A DNA stretch of 64,000 nt from Pseudooceanicola pacificus (GTDB taxonomy: Bacteria > Pseudomonadota > Alphaproteobacteria > Rhodobacterales > Rhodobacteraceae), in the NCBI RefSeq assembly GCF_009789075.1, contig NZ_WNXQ01000003.1:248001-312000 (forward strand), in the 5' to 3' direction. Position numbers and translations under genes: made by a program. Below, piece after piece: positions 15,728-23,718 of the stretch (the first letter of the stretch is position 1; each line of letters opens with the position of its first letter). The notes under the pieces are model-generated. The model was not told the origin of the DNA and did not search any database. It saw only the letters and a program-made list of their open reading frames with translations.

Positions 15728-16110
15728 TCGGCTCGCTCATGTCGGTGCTTCTGGGCGCCGCCGTGCTGAGCATCCTGCTGGTCGAGGTGGCGCTGTCGAT
15801 GCCCTTCCCGACCATGCTGCGGATGATGGCGCAGCTGTCGCGCCGCTCGGTCACGATCCCGCGCCGCCATGCCTCGGACCACTGGAAACAACGGGCACTG
15901 CTGCTGTGCTCGCTGCGCATGGTGCGGGTGTCGATTGCCCTGCTGGCCTGCGTGGTCGTGCTGGGCGGGCTTGCTGCCTTCGGCATCATGATCCTGGGCG
16001 TGCTGATGCCGGGTTTCCAGACGGCTCTCCTCAGCGGCTTTGGTCTGGTGGCGATCACGCTGATCGCCCTGATGCATCTGGCCCTGCGCCGTCAGCTGGC
16101 CCATGTCTGA
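15724..16110 (+). CDS. Integral membrane protein of the sulfotransferase unit
   Basis: 128 residues, hydrophobic, with an N-terminal helix (SVLLGAAVLSILLVEVAL), a basic cytoplasmic loop (RRSVTIPRRHASDHWKQR), and two further helices (VSIALLACVVVLGGLAAFGI and LLSGFGLVAITLIALMHLAL). The family is not recognised. It overlaps the genes on both sides (four bases upstream, eight bases downstream), which ties it to the sulfotransferase. A scaffold or anchor role is possible but is only inference. Confidence 0.75.
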   Translation: MIGSLMSVLLGAAVLSILLVEVALSMPFPTMLRMMAQLSRRSVTIPRRHASDHWKQRALLLCSLRMVRVSIALLACVVVLGGLAAFGIMILGVLMPGFQTALLSGFGLVAITLIALMHLALRRQLAHV

Positions 16111-17149
16111 CTACGGCATCCTTGGCCGGGCCCTGCATCGCATGATGCTGGGCTCGACCGCCGTTGCCGAAACCGGCTTTTCCATCGACCAGGCGCTGAG
16201 CAAGGCGCGCCAGCCGGCGGATGTGGGGCAGGGGCGCCACGTCTTCGTCTCGGGCCTGGCCCGTGCGGGAACCACCGCGCTGATGCGGCGCATCCACGCG
16301 GGCGGCGCCTTCCGCTCGCTGACCTATGCCGACATGCCCTTCGTGCTGGCCCCGAACCTGTGGTCGATGATCCGGGGCGGCAGGGTCAAGCGGATCGAGG
16401 CGGGCGAACGCGCTCATGGCGACGGGGTCATCGTCGATGCCGAAAGCCCCGAAAGCCTGGACGAGGTCTTCTGGCGCATCTTCGACGGTGAAAGCTACAT
16501 CCGCCCCGACCGCCTGCTGCCGCATGATCCCGATACGGCCCTGACCGATCGGTTCACGGCCTATGTCGGCGCGATCCTCGCCTCGTCGGGCGACAGGCGT
16601 TACCTGAGCAAGAACAACAACAACGTGCTGCGCCTGCCCGCGCTGGCCCGGACCTTTCCCAATGCGGTGATCCTGGTGCCGTTCCGCGCGCCGCTGGATC
16701 ACGCCGGATCGCTGCTGTCGCAGCACCGCCGCTTTGGCGAACGCCACGCAAGCGATGCCTTTTCCGCCGATTACATGCGCTGGCTGGTGCATCACGAATT
16801 CGGCGGCGATCACCGCCCCTTTGCCACCCATGACCTGTCCGAACACGCGCCCGACACGCTGGCCTATTGGCTGGACCAGTGGATCGGCGTGCACACACAT
16901 CTGCTGCGTTCGGCCCCCGAGGCCGCGCAATTCGTCTGTTACGAGGATCTGTGCGACGATGCGGCCCTCTGGCCCGCCCTGGCCGCGCGGCTGGGGATCG
17001 ACGCCGGGGCCGGGTCCGACGCGCCCTTCGTGCGCGCCGCTGCCCGCCCGCCGGGCGATCCGCTGCCCGCCGCGCAGCTGGCCCGGGCCGAGGAGATCTA
17101 TGCCACCCTGCGCCAACGCGCCCGCGCACCGCTGCGCGCGGCGGCCTGA
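16103..17149 (+). CDS. Sulfotransferase family protein
   Basis: 348 residues. VFVSGLARAGTTALMRRIH near residue 48 matches the 5'-phosphosulfate loop of PAPS-dependent sulfotransferases (GxxRxGTT type); KNNNNVLRLPALARTFPNAVILVPFRAPLDHAGS provides the 3'-phosphate-binding strand with R/S residues. Such enzymes move sulfate from PAPS to a sugar or other hydroxyl. The overlap with two membrane-protein genes suggests action on a membrane-linked or exported glycan; the kps genes 13 kb away make a capsule a possible but unproven acceptor. A tRNA-His gene lies 75 bp after its stop. Confidence 0.8.
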   Translation: MSDYGILGRALHRMMLGSTAVAETGFSIDQALSKARQPADVGQGRHVFVSGLARAGTTALMRRIHAGGAFRSLTYADMPFVLAPNLWSMIRGGRVKRIEAGERAHGDGVIVDAESPESLDEVFWRIFDGESYIRPDRLLPHDPDTALTDRFTAYVGAILASSGDRRYLSKNNNNVLRLPALARTFPNAVILVPFRAPLDHAGSLLSQHRRFGERHASDAFSADYMRWLVHHEFGGDHRPFATHDLSEHAPDTLAYWLDQWIGVHTHLLRSAPEAAQFVCYEDLCDDAALWPALAARLGIDAGAGSDAPFVRAAARPPGDPLPAAQLARAEEIYATLRQRARAPLRAAA

Positions 17150-17223
17150 GCGGAAATTCCCGCCCGCCGGGGCCGTCTCGGTACTTGCAATCGTCAGGCG
17201 AGCCGGATAAATCGCCCGTCAGT

Positions 17224-17300
17224 GCCGCCTTAGCTCAGTTGGTTAGAGCGCTGGATTGTGGATCCAGAGGTCCCCTGTTCAAGCCAGGGAGGCGGTACCA
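17224..17300 (+). tRNA. tRNA-His (GTG anticodon), CCA encoded
   Basis: 77-nt cloverleaf: acceptor GCCGCCT/AGGCGGT with a G1-U72 wobble, D-stem TAGCTCAGTTGGTTAGAGC, anticodon stem CTGGA around TTGTGGA (GTG), T-stem CCCTG-TTCAAGC-CAGGG, then A73 and CCA. The base before G1 is T and the discriminator is A. The usual extra G-1 paired with C73 is therefore absent, as known for many alphaproteobacterial tRNA-His. Confidence 0.97.
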
Positions 17301-17371
17301 TCTTCCCCCGCCGCACATCCGATACCCCGGGTCCGGGCCATTCCGCCGCCCTGTGCCCTGCCGGACGGCGG

Positions 17372-17668
17372 CTAGTCCACCACCACCGTCTGGCGCAATT
17401 GCCCTGTCACCCGGTCGAAGATCAGGATGCGGTTGTCATCGGTCACCACGGCGTACCAGCCCTCGGCCGCCGTGACCGCCACGGCCTGCGCGCCATCCGG
17501 CAGGTCGATGCTGTCGGGCAGCACCGGCCCGGCGTCCCGGAAGCGGATGACAATCAGCACGATGATGAGTAAGACGCCTGCCATCATCACAGCCGTGAGC
17601 CCCGTCACCAGTCGTCGCAGAAAGCGCAGGTTGGCCGGTTCTTCCGGCCCGTCTTCGGAGTCCGTCAT
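17372..17668 (-). CDS. Small single-pass membrane protein (DUF6476-like)
   Basis: 98 residues from the ATG at 17668. A short acidic start (TDSEDGPEEPANLRFLRRLV) leads into one strong membrane helix (TGLTAVMMAGVLLIIVLIVI) and a compact C-terminal domain (AVAVTAAEGWYAVVTDDNRILIFD) that looks like one beta-propeller-type blade. I believe this is the DUF6476 family of Rhodobacteraceae; function unknown. Its start codon and that of the pseudouridine synthase share one CATG, the two genes running head to head, so its promoter must lie inside the other gene. Confidence 0.7.
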   Translation of the reverse strand: MTDSEDGPEEPANLRFLRRLVTGLTAVMMAGVLLIIVLIVIRFRDAGPVLPDSIDLPDGAQAVAVTAAEGWYAVVTDDNRILIFDRVTGQLRQTVVVD

Positions 17669-18683
17669 GACCACCACCCTGATGGTGAGGATCTCAGCCG
17701 ATCCCCCTGGGCGCCTTGATAAGGCGCTTGCGCGCGATGTGCCAGACGCGGCGTCGCTGTCGCGCTCGCGCCTGGCCCGGCTGATCGCCGGAGGCGCCGT
17801 GCTGCGCGGTGGAGAGGCGCTGACCGATCCGAAGCTCAAGGTAAAGGAGGGCGACGAGATCGAGATTCGCCTCGACGACCCGGCGCCCACGCATATCGCG
17901 CCGGAAACCATCCCGCTGGACATCACCTATGAGGACGACGACCTGATCGTCGTGAACAAGCCCGCCGGCATGGTGGTGCACCCGGCCCCCGGCACGCCCT
18001 ATGGCACGCTGGTGAACGCCCTGCTGGCCCATTGCGGCGACGATCTGTCGGGCGTCGGCGGCGAGCGGCGGCCCGGCATCGTGCACCGGATCGACAAGGA
18101 CACCACGGGTCTGCTGGTCGTGGCCAAGAGCGACCGCGCCCATCACGGCCTTGCGGCGCAGTTCGAGGCGCATACCGCCGAACGCGCCTATCTCGCGCTC
18201 TGCCACGGGGTGCCGGATGCGGGCGATCCGCGCCTGCGCGGCGTGCCCGGCGTCTCGTTCGAGCCGGGCAATGTGATGAAGATCACCACACAGCTGGCCC
18301 GCCACCGCACCGACCGGCAGAAACAGGCGGTCTGTTTCACCGGCGGCCGCCACGCGGTGACCCGGGTGCGGCTGCTGGAGGGCTTTGCCGGGGCCGCCGC
18401 GCTGGTCGAATGCCGTCTGGAAACCGGGCGCACGCATCAGATTCGCGTGCACATGGCTCATGCCGGGCACGGGCTGATCGGGGATCAGACCTATGGCGGG
18501 CAGCGGAAACTGTCGGAAAAGGCCGTTGGGGCAGGGGCCGTGGAGGCCGCGAAACGCTTTCCCCGGCAGGCGCTGCATGCCGCGATCCTGGGCTTTGAAC
18601 ACCCTGTCAGCGGGGAATTCCTCCGCTTCGAGGCGCCGATGCCGCAGGATATGTCCTTGTTACTGGACAGCTTTTCGCGCTAA
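17667..18683 (+). CDS. RluA-family pseudouridine synthase (RluD-like)
   Basis: 338 residues. An S4 RNA-binding domain (LSRSRLARLIAGGAVLRGGEAL) is followed by the catalytic domain: YEDDDLIVVNKPAGMVVHPA, GIVHRIDKDTTGLLVVAK with the catalytic Asp in HRIDKDT, and ETGRTHQIRVHMAHAGHGLIGD. This is the RluC/RluD branch that converts uridines to pseudouridine in 23S rRNA; RluD (helix 69) is the best guess from the S4 domain and length. The ATG at 17667 follows CGGAG by six bases, and its start overlaps that of the divergent small membrane protein. The next ATG at 17682 lacks such a site. rpoH lies 184 bp downstream. Confidence 0.88.
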   Translation: MTTTLMVRISADPPGRLDKALARDVPDAASLSRSRLARLIAGGAVLRGGEALTDPKLKVKEGDEIEIRLDDPAPTHIAPETIPLDITYEDDDLIVVNKPAGMVVHPAPGTPYGTLVNALLAHCGDDLSGVGGERRPGIVHRIDKDTTGLLVVAKSDRAHHGLAAQFEAHTAERAYLALCHGVPDAGDPRLRGVPGVSFEPGNVMKITTQLARHRTDRQKQAVCFTGGRHAVTRVRLLEGFAGAAALVECRLETGRTHQIRVHMAHAGHGLIGDQTYGGQRKLSEKAVGAGAVEAAKRFPRQALHAAILGFEHPVSGEFLRFEAPMPQDMSLLLDSFSR

Positions 18684-18775
18684 CGCGCCGACACAACCGC
18701 GTGAGGCAGCCGAAACAACCGGCGATTTTCGACGGATCCCCGTTCATCCTGCGTTAGGAATTCAAGTCCATCAGG

Positions 18776-18804
18776 CTTGAACGCCTGAACCGGGCCGCCT
18801 ATCT
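18776..18804 (+). promoter_or_regulatory. Candidate sigma-32 (RpoH) promoter of rpoH
   Basis: CTTG at 18776-18779, 18 bases, then CCTATCT at 18798-18804. This fits the alphaproteobacterial heat-shock consensus CTTG-N16-18-CYTATNT; the following G of the fuller consensus is not matched. The CTTG also lies in the dyad TCAGGC-TTGAAC-GCCTGA (18771-18788). It is 64 bp ahead of the rpoH start, suggesting autoregulation. Confidence 0.6.
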
Positions 18805-18867
18805 GAATGTTAAGACCCTAAACATCTTGCGCTGAAACAAGGTCAAAGAACGGGGAAGGACAGGACT

Positions 18868-19764
18868 GTGAGCAACTACGCAAATCTCCCGGCACCGACG
18901 CCAGAAGGCGGTTTGAACCGCTACATGCAGGAAATCCGGAAGTTTCCGCTTCTGGAACCTGAAGAGGAATACATGCTCGCCAAGCGGTGGGTGGAAGAGC
19001 AGGACACGGCGGCCGCGCACAAGATGGTCACCTCGCACCTGCGCCTGGCGGCCAAGATCGCCATGGGCTATCGCGGATACGGCCTGCCCCAGGCCGAGGT
19101 GATCTCGGAGGCGAATGTCGGCCTGATGCAGGCGGTCAAGCGCTTCGATCCCGAAAAGGGCTTTCGCCTGGCGACCTATGCCATGTGGTGGATCCGCGCC
19201 TCGATCCAGGAATATATCCTGCGCTCCTGGTCGCTGGTGAAGCTCGGCACCACCTCGGCGCAGAAGAAGCTGTTCTTCAACCTGCGCAAGGCCAAGGCCC
19301 GGATCGGCGCGCTGGAAGAGGGCGACCTGCACCCCGACAACGTCAAGCAGATCGCCCATGATCTGGGCGTGACCGAGGCCGAGGTGATTTCGATGAACCG
19401 CCGGATGTCCGGGGGCGACGCCTCGCTGAATGCGACGGTAGGTTCGGATGCCGACAGCACCATGCAGTGGCAGGACTGGCTGGAGGACGAAGACGCCAAC
19501 CAGGCCGCCGATTACGAGGAGCGCGACGAGATGGACGCGCGCCGCGAGATGTTGGTGGAGGCGATGAGCGTGCTGAACGAGCGCGAGCGGGACATCCTGA
19601 CCCAGCGGCGCCTCAGCGACGAGACGATCACGCTGGAGGACCTTTCGGCCCAGTACGATGTCAGCCGCGAACGCATCCGCCAGATCGAGGTCCGCGCCTT
19701 CGAGAAGCTGCAGAAACGGATGCGCGAACTGGCCTCGGAAAAAGGCATGATGGCCACGGCCTGA
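18868..19764 (+). CDS. rpoH: RNA polymerase sigma-32 factor RpoH
   Basis: 298 residues. Sigma-70 family regions are all present: region 2 (SHLRLAAKIAMGYRGYGLPQ, then ATYAMWWIRASIQEYILRSW), the diagnostic RpoH box QKKLFFNLR at residues 132-140, and a region 4 helix-turn-helix (LSAQYDVSRERIRQIEVRAF). It directs heat-shock gene transcription. The start is GTG at 18868, supported by GGGGAAGGA and by the usual SNYANLP-type N-terminus. A candidate heat-shock promoter lies upstream and a strong intrinsic terminator downstream, so it is a single-gene unit. Some Rhodobacteraceae carry two rpoH genes; which one this is cannot be told here. Confidence 0.95.
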   Translation: MSNYANLPAPTPEGGLNRYMQEIRKFPLLEPEEEYMLAKRWVEEQDTAAAHKMVTSHLRLAAKIAMGYRGYGLPQAEVISEANVGLMQAVKRFDPEKGFRLATYAMWWIRASIQEYILRSWSLVKLGTTSAQKKLFFNLRKAKARIGALEEGDLHPDNVKQIAHDLGVTEAEVISMNRRMSGGDASLNATVGSDADSTMQWQDWLEDEDANQAADYEERDEMDARREMLVEAMSVLNERERDILTQRRLSDETITLEDLSAQYDVSRERIRQIEVRAFEKLQKRMRELASEKGMMATA

Positions 19765-19790
19765 CCCGGCCGGACGCGCAAGAGGCACGC

Positions 19791-19822
19791 AACGGCGTCG
19801 CGAGGGTTCGCGGCGCCGTTTT
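19791..19822 (+). terminator. Intrinsic terminator of rpoH
   Basis: AACGGCGTCGCGA and TTCGCGGCGCCGTT form a 13-bp stem (one G-U pair) closed by a GG-containing loop and followed by TTTTC, 27 bp after the rpoH stop. Confidence 0.85.
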
Positions 19823-19999
19823 CATGTCCGGGTGGGCCGCGCCCCGGGCCCGCGATACCGATTGGTCACTGCGCAGTCCGGGGCATCCCTGCGCCGGGGG
19901 TGGTCCCCCGGCCTTGCGCCGGGGGCTGCAATCTGCGGCATCCGGGGCTAGAGTGACGGGATCGCGGGGCCGGTGGACCCCGGAGATCGGAGGTGAGAC

Positions 20000-20266
20000 A
20001 TGGCCGGAGGCTGGGCCCGCGACGGGGCCGTGAACGAACAGATCGAAGCCTCGATCCAGGACGAACTGGCGCGGCTGAAGGCGCGGCCCAAGGTCGGCGA
20101 AAGCCTGACCCATTGCGCCGAATGCGAGGAAGAGATCCCCGAGGCGCGGCGCGTGGCGATCCCCGGGGTCAAGCTCTGCATCGACTGCCAGCAGGACCGC
20201 GATGCACGGTTTGTGGCCCGGGGCGGGATCAACCGGCGCGGATCGAAGGATTCGCAGCTCAAGTGA
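20000..20266 (+). CDS. DksA/TraR-family C4 zinc-finger protein
   Basis: 88 residues. A helical start (DGAVNEQIEASIQDELARL) precedes one DksA-type zinc finger: HCAECEEEIPEARRVAIPG then KLCIDCQQ, the four cysteines of CxxC-x17-CxxC all present. It lacks the long coiled coil of true DksA, so is closer to the short TraR/YbiI type that can bind in the RNA polymerase secondary channel. The ATG at 20000 follows GGAGGTGAGAC. It faces the SHOCT-domain gene, with 57 bp between the stops. Confidence 0.85.
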   Translation: MAGGWARDGAVNEQIEASIQDELARLKARPKVGESLTHCAECEEEIPEARRVAIPGVKLCIDCQQDRDARFVARGGINRRGSKDSQLK

Positions 20267-20323
20267 GGTGCGGCGGTCCGGCGCTCGGCTGCGCCATCGC
20301 CCCGCCCGCCGTCCCGCAGCGCC

Positions 20324-21181
20324 TCAGAGGCGGGCGAGGAGCTCGGCCTTTTTGGTTTCGTATTCCGCCTGGGTCAGGATGCCCTTGTCGAAAAGACCGG
20401 CCAGCCGTTCGATGCGGCTGAAGATCTGGTCGTCGGACATGGCATCGGCGGTCTGGGCCTCGGCGGTCCGGGCCGGGGCGGTGGCCGGGGCCGGGGACGC
20501 GGTTGTCTCCGCCGGTGCCTGCGGCACTTCTGGCGCCGGGGCCGCCCGGTTCGGGGCGGGAACCGGTTCCGCGCCGGCGGGGGCGTTGCCGGCGCCATCG
20601 ACCACGCGCAGGTCGGACAGGTAGACAGTGCCCAGCTGGCTGGTGAAGGTCAGGCTCTGCCCGCCGCTCTGCGCCTGCGAGACGCCGCCGATCTGGTGCT
20701 CTCCGGTGTCGTAGATCGTCATCCGCCCGCCCGTGACGATACCCAGGCGGCGGGTCTGCGGGAACCAGGCATAGCGCATGTCGTTCTGGCTGCCCGCCGT
20801 GGCCGGCGCGCCGAGTTCTGCCGGCCAGTCGCCCGGCGCGGGCACGAAGAGGCTGATGCCCCCGGGCCCCGGCGATTGCGATTGCGATTGAGAGGAGGCG
20901 GGGACCTGAAAGGTGCTGTCGCCGCGCACCAGTTCGGCCAGGTCGGTGCAGAGCGCATCCACCCGGGCCTTGAGCGCAGTGTTGAACATGTCGCCGACCA
21001 TCGTCATGCCGCCCCGCGACCATTGCCCCATGCCGCCAAGCTCCTGGATGTTGAACTGCGCCTGCGTGCCATGCCCGGCGGCGACCGCCAGCAGCATCTG
21101 TTCCGCCGCCTCGGCCGAGACGCCGTGGCGGGCGGCAATGTCGGTCAGGGCCGCGCGGCCTGCGTCGGTCAGTCGGGTCAT
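20324..21181 (-). CDS. SHOCT-domain protein
   Basis: 285 residues from the ATG at 21181, preceded by AAGGAG at nine bases; a longer frame exists but without a site. The N-terminal two thirds (DIAARHGVSAEAAEQMLLAV onward, with MGQWSRGGMTMVGDM) form an unrecognised soluble domain. A Pro/Ala-rich linker (about 200-245) follows, then a C-terminal SHOCT motif (SDDQIFSRIERLAGLFDKGI, then LTQAEYETKKAELLARL). SHOCT is a short module found at the ends of many bacterial proteins, thought to mediate oligomerisation or membrane association. Function unknown. Confidence 0.8.
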   Translation of the reverse strand: MTRLTDAGRAALTDIAARHGVSAEAAEQMLLAVAAGHGTQAQFNIQELGGMGQWSRGGMTMVGDMFNTALKARVDALCTDLAELVRGDSTFQVPASSQSQSQSPGPGGISLFVPAPGDWPAELGAPATAGSQNDMRYAWFPQTRRLGIVTGGRMTIYDTGEHQIGGVSQAQSGGQSLTFTSQLGTVYLSDLRVVDGAGNAPAGAEPVPAPNRAAPAPEVPQAPAETTASPAPATAPARTAEAQTADAMSDDQIFSRIERLAGLFDKGILTQAEYETKKAELLARL

Positions 21182-21278
21182 GCTGGCACTCCTTCTCGCG
21201 GGGCCCTGTGTCATGGCCCGGATAGAGCGCATGGGGGCCGGGCACAACCTCGGGTCGTGAAATAACCCCGGGCGGGCC

Positions 21279-21524
21279 TCAGCGGTGCCGCTCGCGCGGG
21301 CGGGCGATGCGGGTGGTGAGGCGTTTCCACCCCGGCCCGAGGTCCAGCGCCAGCAGCGCCACGCCCAGGGGCAGCATCCAGAAACCGAGGATCGGCAGGA
21401 AGCCGAGGATCCCGCCGCAGATCAGCAGCAGACCCAGGACCGAGCGGACCCCGGGCGGCAGCGACCGCCGCGCCCGGACCTGGAACCGGCGCAGCCGGGT
21501 CCGCAGCCCGTGCGCGGTGGCCAT
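21279..21524 (-). CDS. Small membrane protein downstream of pepF
   Basis: 81 residues from the ATG at 21524, one base after the pepF stop, with GGAGG (inside the pepF end) six bases before it. The N-terminal third is basic (RTRLRRFQVRARRSLPPG); two closely spaced membrane segments follow (VLGLLLICGGILGFLPILGF and MLPLGVALLALDLGPGW) and then a basic tail. The LGPGW end resembles the PGPGW-type small transmembrane proteins. Function unknown; likely co-transcribed with pepF. Confidence 0.7.
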   Translation of the reverse strand: MATAHGLRTRLRRFQVRARRSLPPGVRSVLGLLLICGGILGFLPILGFWMLPLGVALLALDLGPGWKRLTTRIARPRERHR

Positions 21525-21525
21525 G

Positions 21526-23346
21526 TCAGTCCTCCATCGCCTCAAGCTCGTCGATCATGCCCGAGATCATCGACAGGCCCTTGTCCCAGAAGGCGGGGTC
21601 CGAGGCATCCAGCCCGAAGGGTTCGAGCAGCGCCTTGTGGTGCTTGGAGCCGCCCGCCCTGAGCATGTCGAAGTATTTCTCCTGAAAGCCTTCGGGCTGT
21701 TCGGTGTAGACGGCGTAAAGCGCGTTCACCAGCCCGTCGCCAAAGGCATAGGCATAGACGTAGAAGGGCGAGTGGATGAAATGCGGGATATAGGCCCAGA
21801 AGGTCTCGTATCCCTCCATGAAATCGAAGGCCGGGCCGAGGCTTTCGGCCTGGATCGACATCCAGATCGCGTTGATGTCCTCGGGCGTCAGCTCGCCATT
21901 GCGGCGCGCCGCGTGCAGCTTGCATTCGAAATCGTAAAAGGCGATCTGCCGGACAACCGTGTTGATCATGTCCTCGACCTTGCCGGCCAGCAGGGTCTTG
22001 CGTTCGGTCTGGTCCCTGGCGTTGTCGAGCAGCCGGCGGAAGGTCAGCATCTCGCCGAAGACGCTTGCGGTTTCGGCCAGGGTCAGCGGGGTGGAGGAAA
22101 GCATTTCGCCCTGGCCGGCGGCCAGCACCTGGTGCACGCCATGCCCCAGCTCATGCGCCAGGGTCATCACGTCGCGCGGCTTGCCCAGGTAGTTGAGCAT
22201 CACATAGGGATGCACATCCGTCACCGTGGGATGGGCAAAGGCGCCGGGGGCCTTGCCCGGCTTGACGCCCGCGTCGATCCAGCCCTTGTCAAAGAAGGGC
22301 TGTGCGATCTCGGCCATGCGGGGATCGAAGGCGGAATAGGCGTTCATCACCGTCTCGCGGGCCTGGGTCCAGTCGATGATGCGGGTTTCCTGCGCGGGCA
22401 GGGGTGCGTTGCGGTCCCAGACCTGCATCCGGTCGAGGCCAAGCCACTTGCGCTTCAGCTCGTAATAGCGGTGCGAGAGCTTGGGATAGGCGGCCACCAC
22501 GGCGTCGCGCAGCGCCTCGACCACCTCGGGTTCGACATCGTTGGACAGGTGCCGCCCGGTCTGGGCCGTGGGCATCTTGCGCCAGCGGTCGACGATCTCT
22601 TTCTCCTTGGCCTGGGTATTGTGGACCCGGGCAAAGGTGCGGATATTGGCTTCGAAGACGCGGGCGAGCTCATGCGCCGCCGCCTCGCGCTGGCTGCGGT
22701 CCTGTTCGGTCAGCAGGTTCAGCGTGCCCTCGATGTTCAGCTCTTCGTCGTTCACGGTGAAGGTCAGGCCCGCGATGGTCTCGTCGAACAGCTTTTCCCA
22801 GGCGTCGCCCACCACGCCGAGGTCGTGCAGGAATTTCTCCAGCTCGTCAGAGAGCTGATAGGGCTTCATCGCGCGGATGCGGTCGAAGACGGGCCTGTAG
22901 CGGGCGAGATCGGCATTGGCGGCGAAGAGACCGTCAAGGAAATCGTCGGGCAGGCGGTTCAGTTCGAGCGTGAAGAAGACCAGCGGCGTGGTGAAGGTGG
23001 TGATCCTGTCCTGCATGTCGGACATGAACTTGGCCCGCCCGCCATCGGTGGTCATCTGGTAATAGCGCAGGCCCGCGAAGGACATGATGCGCCCGGCGAT
23101 CGACTGGATCTTCTCGTTCCGGTGCACGCAGGCCAGGAAGCCGGCGGCGTCGAGCGTGCCCAGCTTGCCCTCGTAATCCGCGGCGAAGGCCGCGCATTCG
23201 GTTTCCAGCCAGGCGAGGTCGTCCTTGAGCTGCGGCGCCTCCTCGGAAGCGTAGAGATCCGTCAGGTCCCATTCGGGCAGCTTGCCGAGGCCCTTGCCCC
23301 CCTCGCTGGCATTGGCGTCGCGGACGGGGAAGGGAAGGGTGAACAT
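21526..23346 (-). CDS. pepF: M3-family oligoendopeptidase F
   Basis: 606 residues, the usual PepF length. Zinc-protease motif LAHELGHGVHQ (HExxH) near residue 395 with the downstream Glu ligand in ETASVFGEMLTF. N-terminal PepF domain from LPEWDLTDLYASEE onward; C-terminal PHFIHSPFYVYAYAFGDG is typical of the M3B subfamily. It is a cytoplasmic endopeptidase that cleaves oligopeptides of roughly 7-17 residues. The same strand continues with a small membrane protein one base later. Confidence 0.93.
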   Translation of the reverse strand: MFTLPFPVRDANASEGGKGLGKLPEWDLTDLYASEEAPQLKDDLAWLETECAAFAADYEGKLGTLDAAGFLACVHRNEKIQSIAGRIMSFAGLRYYQMTTDGGRAKFMSDMQDRITTFTTPLVFFTLELNRLPDDFLDGLFAANADLARYRPVFDRIRAMKPYQLSDELEKFLHDLGVVGDAWEKLFDETIAGLTFTVNDEELNIEGTLNLLTEQDRSQREAAAHELARVFEANIRTFARVHNTQAKEKEIVDRWRKMPTAQTGRHLSNDVEPEVVEALRDAVVAAYPKLSHRYYELKRKWLGLDRMQVWDRNAPLPAQETRIIDWTQARETVMNAYSAFDPRMAEIAQPFFDKGWIDAGVKPGKAPGAFAHPTVTDVHPYVMLNYLGKPRDVMTLAHELGHGVHQVLAAGQGEMLSSTPLTLAETASVFGEMLTFRRLLDNARDQTERKTLLAGKVEDMINTVVRQIAFYDFECKLHAARRNGELTPEDINAIWMSIQAESLGPAFDFMEGYETFWAYIPHFIHSPFYVYAYAFGDGLVNALYAVYTEQPEGFQEKYFDMLRAGGSKHHKALLEPFGLDASDPAFWDKGLSMISGMIDELEAMED

Positions 23347-23575
23347 GCGGAGGGCCTTTCGCTCGTTGCTTTGCTCAGAGATAGGCCGCGGGGGGGCGGG
23401 GGTTCAAGGGCCAGCGGCTGTGTTGCGCGGGGTGCGGTCCGTTGCGCCGGTTGGCGGGGGGCAAATCCGGTTGCTGCGCGATGCCGGCGGTGCGCGGGTT
23501 TCCGGTCGCAGGGCATCGGCGATATCTGCGGGCCGGGCCTGTCCGGGGCCATGTCGCGCGGGCTGCGGGGGCGGA

Positions 23576-23652
23576 GGGGGGCTGTCTGCCCCCCGCCGGC
23601 CCTGCCGGGCCGACTCCCCCCGAGGATATTTCCGGCCAGAGGAAGGCCGGGC
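23576..23652 (-). repeat. Composite intergenic repeat, copy 1
   Basis: Read on the minus strand: TTCCTCTGGCCGGAAATATC then CTCGGGGGG, followed about 20 bases later by the hairpin GGGGGG-CAGACAG-CCCCCC. Copies with the same two parts lie at 36903-37020 and 61642-61714. It sits in the 372-bp gap 23347-23718 between pepF and the FAH-family gene; the rest of that gap shows nothing else. Confidence 0.85.
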
Positions 23653-23718
23653 CGGGATTGCCCCTGCCGGTGGGCGATGTAGGGTCGCTTGGAACGGTTT
23701 TGACAGGGAGGACGCGCA

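Noticed and set aside
21216..21260. 15-codon plus-strand frame ending GAGHNLGS, echoing PGPGHNLGP of the protein at 4142-4753
   Set aside because: The DNA similarity (about 20 bases) is curious, but the frame has no ribosome-binding site and ends at once; chance or a relic cannot be told apart.
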